The notes under the pieces were generated by a model. The model was not told the origin of the DNA. It did no database searches and saw only the letters and a program-made list of their open reading frames with translations. From contig CBDICN010000001.1 of assembly GCA_965277355.1 (NCBI GenBank), positions 806,001 to 870,000 of the forward strand: 64,000 bases of DNA, given 5' to 3'. Below are positions 27,614 through 36,831 of this stretch, in pieces. Origin of the DNA: RH-AL1 sp965277355. GTDB taxonomy: Bacteria; Pseudomonadota; Alphaproteobacteria; Rhizobiales; Beijerinckiaceae. Both the position numbers and the translations under genes were made by a program. Positions within the stretch are counted from its first letter, which is position 1, and each line of letters starts with the position of its first letter.

Positions 27614-29259
27614 CCCACCCGCTCCGACAAGTCCGCCGCCAGCGCCTCGATCTCGCCCAAAATCGCCGCCGTCTCGTCGCGCAGCTCCGCCAGCAGCGCG
27701 CGCGGGTCGCGGTGCGCCGCCGCGGCGCGGCTTTCCGGCCGGTAGCGGGAGGCGGACAGGTTCCACTCCTCGCGCTCGATCGCGGCGGCGTCGGCGAACC
27801 ACCAGTTTTCCGTCCACGGCGCATCCACGTCGCGCGCGAGCCACTCGGCCCACCTCTCCGCCCGGCCGCCGTACGCGGCGATCAGCCCCGGCAGGTCGTC
27901 GGCCGCGATCGGCTGCTCGTGGTTGGCGTCGAGCTTGAAGCCGTCGTTGGCGGCGTGCAGGAACATCACGTGCTCGGTGCGGCCGCCCTTGGCGAACACC
28001 AGCACCGAGGTTTTGACGCCGGAATAGGGCTGGAACACGCCGCCGGGCAGCGACAGCACCGCCTCGACCCGGTTGGTTTGCATCAGGATGCGGCGCAGCT
28101 CCTTGTGCGCCCCGGTCGAGCCGAACAGCACGCCCTCCGGCACGATGACGCCGCAGCGGGCGCTTTTACGTGGGTCGCCGCCGGCTCCCGCCTTGAGGTT
28201 GTCGATCATGTACTTGACGAACAACAGTTCCGTCGCCGTGCTGGTGCCGATCTTGACGTCGTCGACGATGCGGTCGCGGTCGAGCCGGCCGGAGAACGGC
28301 GGGTTGGCGAGCACCACGTCGTAGCCGTCCTGCGGCAGTCCGCGCTCGGCCTTGGCCTGCCGGTCGAGGCTCGAGGTCAGCACGTTGCGCTTTTGGATGC
28401 GCACGTCGGGCAGGCCGCGCAGCGCGAGGTTCATCGAGGCGAGGCTGACCATCTTGGGATCGACGTCGTTGCCGTGGAAGGTCGCGGTTTGCAGCTTGCG
28501 CCATTGCGCCGCGTTGAGCCGGTCGCCATAGCCGCGCTCGAAGCTCTTGCCTTCCAGCGTCGCGACCTCGCGGCCGTTGGCCGAGGAGCCGGCGAGGCGG
28601 ATATGCTCGTAGGCCGCCACCAGGAAGCCGGCGGTGCCGGCGGCGGGGTCGTAGACGGTCTCGCCGATTTTCGGGTCGACCAAATCGACGATGGCGCGGA
28701 TGATGTGGCGCGGCGTGCGGAACTGGCCGAGCTCGCCGGCCCGCTTGATCTGGCGCAGCACGTGCTCGAACAGGTCGCCCTTGGTGTCGGGGTCGGCCTG
28801 GTCCAACCGCAAAGCGTTCACCAGCGTCACGATCTGGGTCAGCACGGTCGGCTCGTCGATGGAAAGCCGCGCCTGCGCCATGAAGCTCATGCCGAAGGCG
28901 TCGCCAACGGCGGCGAAGAACGGAAACACCTCGTCGCGCACGAAGGTGACGAGCTGCTCGCCGGCCATCGCGTTGGCGAAGGACGACCAGCGCATTCGCG
29001 CGCGCGGGACGGTTTCGATCCCCTTGGCCGGCGCGTTCAGCGGGTTGCGCAAGGTCCAGTCGCCCGAGAAGAGGGAGGCGTAGTCGCGGCGCGTCGCCTT
29101 GGCCTGGCGGAGGTTGGCGGCGTCGATGCCCTCGATCATGTAGAAGAAGAACAGGAAGCTGAGCTGTTCGGCGTTGGACAACGGGTCGGGATAGCCGCCA
29201 CCGTAGAGGTAGTCGCGGATCTGATCGACCTTGCGGCGCATGTCGGGCGTGAACGGCAT
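27610..29259 (-). CDS. hsdM: Type I restriction-modification DNA methyltransferase subunit
   Basis: The 549-residue subunit has an N-terminal helical HsdM_N domain (about 1-150) and an N6-adenine methyltransferase domain with the SAM motif DPAAGTAGFL (204-213) and catalytic NPPF (319-322). The C-terminal coiled region contacts HsdS. It methylates adenine in the target chosen by HsdS. Its ATG lies downstream of a palindromic repeat that separates it from the GxxExxY gene. It appears intact. Confidence 0.93.
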   Translation of the reverse strand: MPFTPDMRRKVDQIRDYLYGGGYPDPLSNAEQLSFLFFFYMIEGIDAANLRQAKATRRDYASLFSGDWTLRNPLNAPAKGIETVPRARMRWSSFANAMAGEQLVTFVRDEVFPFFAAVGDAFGMSFMAQARLSIDEPTVLTQIVTLVNALRLDQADPDTKGDLFEHVLRQIKRAGELGQFRTPRHIIRAIVDLVDPKIGETVYDPAAGTAGFLVAAYEHIRLAGSSANGREVATLEGKSFERGYGDRLNAAQWRKLQTATFHGNDVDPKMVSLASMNLALRGLPDVRIQKRNVLTSSLDRQAKAERGLPQDGYDVVLANPPFSGRLDRDRIVDDVKIGTSTATELLFVKYMIDNLKAGAGGDPRKSARCGVIVPEGVLFGSTGAHKELRRILMQTNRVEAVLSLPGGVFQPYSGVKTSVLVFAKGGRTEHVMFLHAANDGFKLDANHEQPIAADDLPGLIAAYGGRAERWAEWLARDVDAPWTENWWFADAAAIEREEWNLSASRYRPESRAAAAHRDPRALLAELRDETAAILGEIEALAADLSERVG

Positions 29260-29300
29260 GTTCGATCTCTGCAGTGGGTCGTCACGGTATCAAACGATCT

Positions 29301-29396
29301 CGTGACCTTCGTGCACCCTTGGTGTCCTTCGTGTTCGATCTCTTGATCCAGCCTCTCGACTGAACACAAAGGGCACGAAGGGCGCACGAAGATCAT
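29301..29396. repeat. Imperfect palindromic repeat A, downstream side of the GxxExxY gene
   Basis: The left arm ccttcgtgcacccttggtg (from about 29307) pairs imperfectly with the right arm containing cacgaagggcgcacgaag (to about 29391), around a loop of roughly 26 bases containing tgatccagcctctcgac. Element B, 450 bases away on the other side of the gene, has the same design and similar arms. Confidence 0.8.
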
Positions 29397-29758
29397 AAGA
29401 TCATTCGCTTGATGCCCTGCTTGAGCAGGACGACGTTGAAGTTGATCAGAAAACCGAGCCGGCGGCGGGACAGCCTCAGGTAGGTCAAGAGCTGCGCCTC
29501 GTGGACGGGGGCTAAGACCTCGACCGACTTCACCTCCACGACCACCGCGTCGAGCCGGACGTCCTCGTACACGACGGGAAGCGCCATCTGCCGCCGCACG
29601 GCAAACCCGCGGCGTTCCGGCTCATGGGCGAGGCATACTTCATAGGCCGATTCGAGAAGGCCTGGGCCGAGTGTGCGATGCACGGCCAGCGCGCCGTCGA
29701 CTACGCCGCGGGCGACCTGTTCCGTTCTCGCCGGCAGCGGCTCGTGCCCTTCGTGCAT
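29393..29758 (-). CDS. GxxExxY protein with apparent internal deletion
   Basis: The 121-residue protein has the name-giving motif GPGLLESAYE and the C-terminal marks EAQLLTYLRLS, GFLINFNVVLLK and GIKRMIL. Family members carry about 11 residues (G-Y-R-x-D-L-L-V-E type) between the VRLDA and VVVE strands; here VRLD runs straight into AVVVEVK, so the segment with the conserved aspartate of the presumed PD-(D/E)xK-like site is missing in frame. The protein is likely inactive if the family is a nuclease. The first codons (MHEGHE) come from flanking repeat B. It lies between hsdR and hsdM on the same strand. Family function is not established. Confidence 0.78.
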   Translation of the reverse strand: MHEGHEPLPARTEQVARGVVDGALAVHRTLGPGLLESAYEVCLAHEPERRGFAVRRQMALPVVYEDVRLDAVVVEVKSVEVLAPVHEAQLLTYLRLSRRRLGFLINFNVVLLKQGIKRMIL

Positions 29759-29866
29759 CCTTGGTGCCCTTGGTGTTTCAACCCTTAATCCAGCTCGTCT
29801 AGCCTTAATCCAGCTCGTCTAGACACAAAGGACACGAAAGACGCACGAAGGTCACAAAGTTCATCT
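29745..29866. repeat. Imperfect palindromic repeat B, upstream side of the GxxExxY gene
   Basis: The left arm cgtgcccttcgtgcatcctt (29747 onward) pairs imperfectly with the right arm ending gacgcacgaaggtcacaaag (to about 29858). The loop holds an exact 20-bp direct duplication (29782-29801 and 29802-29821) containing aatccagctcgtctag. It is homologous in design and arm sequence to repeat A. The GxxExxY start codon lies inside the left arm. Confidence 0.8.
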
Positions 29867-29883
29867 GCTTGCTGCCCTGACGA

Positions 29884-32034
29884 TCAGGTCACCGGTTTGT
29901 CGGGCCGCGATGGACCGTCGCCGGGCGCCGTATCCGGCCCTATGCCGAACACGGCTTCGTTCATGGCGCCCAACGCGCGTTCCAGTTCCGCCTCGCCGCC
30001 GAAAACGGCGCGGGCGCGCTCGAAGCCGCCGTTCATCGAAAGCGGCGGGACATCGAAGCGCCAGCTCTCGAACAGCGTGAGCTCGGGCGCGTTCGCCTTG
30101 ATCTGCTCCTTGACGAGATGCAGCACGCGAAGCCGGTCGGAGTCGAAAGTCTGGCCGGCCAGCCACGTCTCGAAGGCGGCCCCGAGCGCCGCGGCGCGCG
30201 CCGCATCGACATCCAGGAAGGCGTGGCCGGTCTCGTCGACGGTGACCCATTCGCGCGTCGCCGGGTCGATCTCGTCATGGACGTCGAGCGTCAGCAGGCG
30301 CCGCGCCTGGTAGGGCGGCGGATCCGCCTCGCGCACCACGATGACGCCGCCCTCGCCGGGCGTCTCGTCGTCGCCGTGGCGCAGGGTGACGCCGGTGAAG
30401 TCCCACATCGTGAAGCGGTCCTTGCCCGGCGAGGTCCGCGTCCCGCGCCCGCGCATCTGCTGATAGAGGATCGAGCTGTGCGTGAAGCGCGCCATCACCA
30501 GATTGCGCACATCCGGGCAGTCGAACCCGGTATCCAGCATGTTCACGCTGACCAGGATTTGCGGAAATTCCTCGTCCTTGAACCGCTTGATCTTGGCCTG
30601 GCCATCGACGCTGTCGTCGGGCCCCTGGCCGGAGACGACGAAATCGGCGTAGCGCGTCGTCGGGCTCGGCTTCCTGTCGGCGAACGCCTCGTCGAACAGG
30701 CGCGCCAGCGTCTCGGCGTGGCGTTTGGAGACCGCGAAGACGATGGTCTTGCCCCAGTCGGGCGCGCGGCGGATGCCGTTAGGGCCGGTGTAGCCGTTCT
30801 CCAGAACCTCGCGGAATTCGCGCACGATGGCGCGATTGCGCTCGGGGATCGTGAACCTTCGCTCGAGCGCGGACGGATCGACGCTCAAGCTATCGGTGTC
30901 GGAAAACAGCGCTTCCAGCTCGGCGCGAGTGCCGCCGTCGAGGGCCTGCCACGCGATATCGCCGCGCGCGACGGAAAAGCCGGCGGTCGCGGCCGTGCGC
31001 GCCGTCATGGCGCGGTAGATCTCGTAGGGAACGAGATGACCGTCGGCGATGGCCTCCGCCATGCCGTAGCTGTAGGTCGGCCGGTCGAGCTCGAAGAATT
31101 TCAGCGTGTCGCGCACCGCCTTGCGGTCCTCCGCGTCGACCTCCGCCGCGGCTTGCAGCGTGACGCAGGGCGTGGCGGTGAGGCCGATCTTGATCCCGTC
31201 GAAATGGTCGAGCGCGCGCCGCCATTTGCCGTAGATGCTGCGGTGACACTCGTCGATGACGACTAGGTCGAAATAGCCGGACGAGTAGTTCTCATACTCG
31301 TTCACCAGCGTCTGCAGCGTGACGATGGTGACGCGCTTTTCGTCCTGAAACCGGCGCCCGACGCGCGGAACGCGGTAGCACGGAAGGTTCGGCAGGTGCT
31401 CGGCGAAAGCGTCTTCCGCCTGTTTAGCAAGGGTATCGCGATCGACGACGAACACCGCGCGGGTCGCCCAATTGGCCTCGAAAAGGCGCTTCAGCAATGC
31501 CGCCGCCGTGCGCGTCTTGCCGGTGCCGGTCGCCATCTCGACCAGCAGCTTCCGTCGGCCGCCGACGATCGCGCGGCAGACCGTCTCGATACAGGCCGTT
31601 TGGTGGAAACGCCCGCCGCCGCCGGCGATCCGGCTGTCGATCGGGATGTCGAGCGGACTGCGTCGGATGTCCCTGGCGGCCTTGCGGCGGGCGAGGTCAT
31701 CCTGGCTGAAGACGGTCGCGATCCGGCGGAAATGGGCATCCTGGCCTTTGTCGCGGAACCAGATTTCCTCGCCGTTGGAGAGGAAGATGAACGGCACCCC
31801 GAGCAGATCGGCGTAACGCGCGCCTTGCGCCTCACCCGCGCTCAGATTGACGCTCGTGCTCTTGGCCTCGAGCACGGCGAGCGCGCGTCCCTGGCGATCG
31901 AACAGCGCGTAGTCGGCCTTGCCGCCGTCATCGAGCGGATACTCGTAACGCACGCTGAGGCCGTCGGTGAGACGCCAATCGGCATCTTTCAGAAGTTGAT
32001 CGATCTTGATGCGGGCGAAGGCTTCGTTCGTCAC
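29884..32034 (-). CDS. hsdR: Type I restriction-modification restriction (helicase/nuclease) subunit
   Basis: The 716-residue subunit has an N-terminal nuclease site (Asp41, then Glu56-Ala-Lys58 in VLEAK), Walker A in ATGTGKTRTA, the DECH box in VVIDECHRSIYG, a TAT motif in GLTATPC and motif VI in QMRGRGTR. It translocates and cuts DNA lacking the HsdM/HsdS methyl mark. The start is a GTG at 32034 with GGAGG about ten bases upstream; the open frame beyond it is antisense to mutB and is rejected. It seems intact and heads the hsdR, GxxExxY, hsdM, hsdS, darTG run. Confidence 0.92.
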   Translation of the reverse strand: MTNEAFARIKIDQLLKDADWRLTDGLSVRYEYPLDDGGKADYALFDRQGRALAVLEAKSTSVNLSAGEAQGARYADLLGVPFIFLSNGEEIWFRDKGQDAHFRRIATVFSQDDLARRKAARDIRRSPLDIPIDSRIAGGGGRFHQTACIETVCRAIVGGRRKLLVEMATGTGKTRTAAALLKRLFEANWATRAVFVVDRDTLAKQAEDAFAEHLPNLPCYRVPRVGRRFQDEKRVTIVTLQTLVNEYENYSSGYFDLVVIDECHRSIYGKWRRALDHFDGIKIGLTATPCVTLQAAAEVDAEDRKAVRDTLKFFELDRPTYSYGMAEAIADGHLVPYEIYRAMTARTAATAGFSVARGDIAWQALDGGTRAELEALFSDTDSLSVDPSALERRFTIPERNRAIVREFREVLENGYTGPNGIRRAPDWGKTIVFAVSKRHAETLARLFDEAFADRKPSPTTRYADFVVSGQGPDDSVDGQAKIKRFKDEEFPQILVSVNMLDTGFDCPDVRNLVMARFTHSSILYQQMRGRGTRTSPGKDRFTMWDFTGVTLRHGDDETPGEGGVIVVREADPPPYQARRLLTLDVHDEIDPATREWVTVDETGHAFLDVDAARAAALGAAFETWLAGQTFDSDRLRVLHLVKEQIKANAPELTLFESWRFDVPPLSMNGGFERARAVFGGEAELERALGAMNEAVFGIGPDTAPGDGPSRPDKPVT

Positions 32035-32057
32035 GTCTTCGGCGCCTCCAGCCGCTC

Positions 32058-32162
32058 TTATTCTTCCGCCGCGACAACCATGACTCCGCGTCCATGCTCT
32101 TCGCTCGTCGGCGGTTTCGCGCGTGCCGCGTCGATCATCAGGGCGAAGGCGTTCTTCGCCTC
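32058..32162 (-). pseudogene. Phd/YefM-type antitoxin fragment
   Basis: A 34-codon frame without its own start reads EAKNAFALMIDAARAKP and then EEHGRGVMVVAAEE before TAA. This fits the Phd/YefM antitoxin core (EAK-N-F-x-LID-A, K-H-G-R-x-V-x-VV), but the N-terminus and the toxin-binding C-terminus are missing. It ends 23 bases upstream of the hsdR start. No partner toxin is present. Confidence 0.6.
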
Positions 32163-32358
32163 TGGCACCGGTTTTCATGGCCCGTGGCGATTGATCGCGC
32201 AAGTCGCGCAAGTAAGGACGCAGCCGCTGTCTTTGCCAAGCGTCGCTGGGGCGCCAAGGGTCGCCGGGGCGCAAGCGTCGCTGGAGCGCGCTTTTCCCGT
32301 CGAGCATGCCGGCGCTTGATTCGGTGCTGTATCCAGACGAAAAGCATGGATCAATGCG
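32163..32358. other. Leader region of mutB with degenerate 17-18-bp repeats
   Basis: I see no gene here. At about 32238-32292 three related units occur in tandem (agcgtcgctggggcgcc, agggtcgccggggcgca, agcgtcgctggagcgcg). The stretch is the probable right edge of the accessory island and must contain whatever promoter now drives mutB. A clear -35/-10 pair was not found. Confidence 0.45.
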
Positions 32359-34551
<2,193 letters not shown>

Positions 34552-34569
34552 GGATGATTACTTTCGGCG

Positions 34570-34668
34570 ACCGGTCTGTACGCGATCAGCGTGTCAGGCA
34601 ATTGGCGACTGGTGTTGACCTACGACGGCGAGGACGCCACGGACGTCGATCTGATCGACTATCACTAG
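34570..34668 (+). pseudogene. HigB-type toxin 3' fragment
   Basis: A 32-codon frame without a start reads LYAISVSGNWRLVLTY and ends DVDLIDYH at a TAG. The SVSGNWR and D-V-D-L-x-DYH marks are the C-terminus of RelE-like HigB toxins, which cut mRNA at the ribosome. The N-terminal two thirds, including most active-site residues, are gone. It begins about 18 bases after the mutB stop. Confidence 0.68.
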
Positions 34669-34677
34669 GAAGCAGCC

Positions 34678-34704
34678 ATGCGCATGAAGAACCCGCCCCA
34701 TCCG
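34678..34704 (+). pseudogene. HigA-type antitoxin 5' fragment
   Basis: Nine bases after the HigB stop, an ATG opens MRMKNPPHP, the characteristic first residues of HigA antitoxins. The similarity then ends; the helix-turn-helix is absent. The pair is a remnant of a higBA operon cut at both ends. The following bases to 35026 contain no gene I recognise; only a small GCCGGC palindrome near 34886-34903 stands out. Confidence 0.55.
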
Positions 34705-35026
34705 CCTGTCACATCAAGAGCCATGGTCTCGTCGCCTACCAGGTCTCTGCCCTGGGCGGGGGCATCGCTGTCGCGGTGTGCGTTGCGGCCGCGCATGCCG
34801 CGGGAGATTTCTGTAGAAGCAAGTGTTGAAAGGTGTCGCTTGCGGCGCTCGACAGGCGCGACTTGAGGACCATTTCTGTCTGAGGCCGGCGAGATGCCGG
34901 CTCACCCTGTCCGGCCGCAGCTCGCGCGGAGCGGGCGAAGACGCTCTCGTCGCGGGCCGTCGCTGCTCGAAGCGCGGCTCTCCTTCTTCGGCAAGCGCAC
35001 CGTTTCTCTGCTACCTCAACGCATAT

Positions 35027-35662
35027 ATGAAGGACATGGCCGACCGCGTTATCGACCATTACGAGCGCCACGCTCGTGAGTGGGATGCCGACCGCAATCT
35101 CTACGTCGATCCATGGAATGACAAACCATGGCACGACCGGTTCATTGGCTTGCTGCCGGCGGGTGCGGCCGTGCTCGATCTGGGTTGCGGGTCGGGCTCG
35201 CCCGTCGCGAGATACATGATTGAACGCGGCCTGCACGTGACCGGCGTCGACTCGTCACCGACTCTGGTCTCACTGTGCCGCAAGCGGCTCCCCGATCAGG
35301 AATGGCGGGTTGGCGACATGCGATCACTGAGCCTTGACCGACGGTTCGATGGGCTGCTCGCTTGGGACAGCGTGTTTCATCTCGCGCCCGGCGACCAGCG
35401 GCGGATGTTCGACGTGTTCGCCCGCCACGCCGCGCCAACGGCCGTGCTCATGTTCAATAGCGGTCGAGATCACGGCGAAGCCGTGGGACAGTACCGGGGC
35501 GACCCGCTCTACCACGCCAGCCTGAGAGCAAATGAATACAGGGCATTACTAGGCCGGATCGGCTTCGAGGTCGTCGCTCACGTGATCGAGGATTGGCAGA
35601 CCGGAGGCGGTCGCACCGTTTGGCTCGCGCGACGCGTGCACCCAATCGTGCCGACTCCTTGA
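35027..35662 (+). CDS. Class I SAM-dependent methyltransferase
   Basis: The 211-residue protein has SAM motif I VLDLGCGSGSP, an acidic motif II end (VTGVDSS) and a DMRSL motif; the substrate-side segment is AWDSVFHLAPGDQRRMF. It is probably a small-molecule methyltransferase, but the substrate is unknown. The upstream region is non-coding and of uncertain origin, so the gene may belong to the accessory segment after mutB. The ribosome site for the ATG at 35027 is weak. It is convergent with ispH, which ends six bases away. Confidence 0.82.
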   Translation: MKDMADRVIDHYERHAREWDADRNLYVDPWNDKPWHDRFIGLLPAGAAVLDLGCGSGSPVARYMIERGLHVTGVDSSPTLVSLCRKRLPDQEWRVGDMRSLSLDRRFDGLLAWDSVFHLAPGDQRRMFDVFARHAAPTAVLMFNSGRDHGEAVGQYRGDPLYHASLRANEYRALLGRIGFEVVAHVIEDWQTGGGRTVWLARRVHPIVPTP

Positions 35663-35668
35663 GTGGCG

Positions 35669-36694
35669 TCACCCCACCGGCCGCAGTTCCCTCGGCAGCG
35701 GGAAGAACACGCTCTCGTCGGCGGTGGACACGATCTCGATTTCGAGCTCGAAGCGCTCGGCGAAGGCGTCCATGATCTCCTCGACCAAGACCTCGGGGGC
35801 CGAGGCGCCGGCGGTGATGCCGAGCGTCGCGATGTCCTTGAACAGCTCCCATTCGACGTCGTCGGCGCGCAGCACCAGGCGCGACAGCTTGCAGCCGGAG
35901 CGCTCGCCGACCTCCTTCAGCCGCTGCGAATTGGACGAGTTCGACGAGCCGACCACGATCAGCGCGTCGACGATCGGGGCGATCCGCTTCACCGCCTCCT
36001 GGCGGTTGGTGGTGGCGTAGCAGATGTCCTCGCGCTGCGGCCCGACGATCAGCGGGAAGCGCTCGTGCAGCTTGTCGACCATCTGCCGGGTGTCGTCGAT
36101 CGACAGCGTCGTTTGCGTCACGTAGGCGAGGTTGGCCTCGTCGCGGACCCGCACCGCGTCGATGTCCTCGGGGTGCTGCACCAGGATGATCGAGCCGTCC
36201 GGCAACTGGCCCAGCGTGCCCACCACCTCGGGGTGGCCGGCATGGCCGACAAGCAGAATCTGGCGCCCGCGCTTATAGTGGATCTGCGCCTCGCGGTGAA
36301 CCTTGGTGACGAGCGGGCATGTCGCGTCGATCGCGTGGAAATCACGGCGCCCGGCCTCGGCGGGGATCGACTTCGGCACGCCGTGGGCGGAGAAGATCAC
36401 CGGCTTGTCGGTGTCGGGCACCTCCGACAGCTCCTCGACGAAGACCGCGCCCTTGGCCTTCAGACCCTCGACAACGTATTTGTTGTGCACGATCTCGTGG
36501 CGCACGTAGACCGGCGCGCCGTAGATTTGCAATGCCCGCTCGACGGCGTCGATGGCCCGCACGACGCCGGCACAGAACCCGCGCGGCGCGCACAGGAAGA
36601 TCCGCAGCTTCGGCTTCGCGGAGACGACCGGCCGCTGCGTCCGGTCGACCGCCGAATCTTCGAGCGTCGACTCTTCGATCGTCGCCTGGCTCAT
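35669..36694 (-). CDS. ispH: 4-hydroxy-3-methylbut-2-enyl diphosphate reductase
   Basis: IspH makes isopentenyl and dimethylallyl diphosphate in the last step of the MEP pathway with a 4Fe-4S cluster. The three ligand cysteines are in APRGFCAGV, DATCPLVTK and SGCKLSR-type positions, and the substrate-site VHNKYVVE and SSNSSNSQRL motifs are present. A roughly 30-residue polar N-terminal extension precedes the fold. Start chosen at the Met at 36694; a Met four codons upstream (36706) is possible. The isoprenoid products would feed hopanoid and quinone synthesis. Confidence 0.95.
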   Translation of the reverse strand: MSQATIEESTLEDSAVDRTQRPVVSAKPKLRIFLCAPRGFCAGVVRAIDAVERALQIYGAPVYVRHEIVHNKYVVEGLKAKGAVFVEELSEVPDTDKPVIFSAHGVPKSIPAEAGRRDFHAIDATCPLVTKVHREAQIHYKRGRQILLVGHAGHPEVVGTLGQLPDGSIILVQHPEDIDAVRVRDEANLAYVTQTTLSIDDTRQMVDKLHERFPLIVGPQREDICYATTNRQEAVKRIAPIVDALIVVGSSNSSNSQRLKEVGERSGCKLSRLVLRADDVEWELFKDIATLGITAGASAPEVLVEEIMDAFAERFELEIEIVSTADESVFFPLPRELRPVG

Positions 36695-36831
36695 ACGCGC
36701 TCCCAAGGGTCCGCCAAAGGTCGCCTGGGTATTGGGGAGGGCTGCGCGGGTGTCAAGCGCGGGCGAATGGTAACGCCCACCGCCCCTATGCGAAGATGCG
36801 AGATGCGGCGCGCCGCGACGCGAGGATCTCG

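Noticed and set aside
34886..34903. GCCGGC inverted repeat as a terminator after the HigA stub
   Set aside because: The stem is only six pairs and no T run follows, so it is too weak to call.
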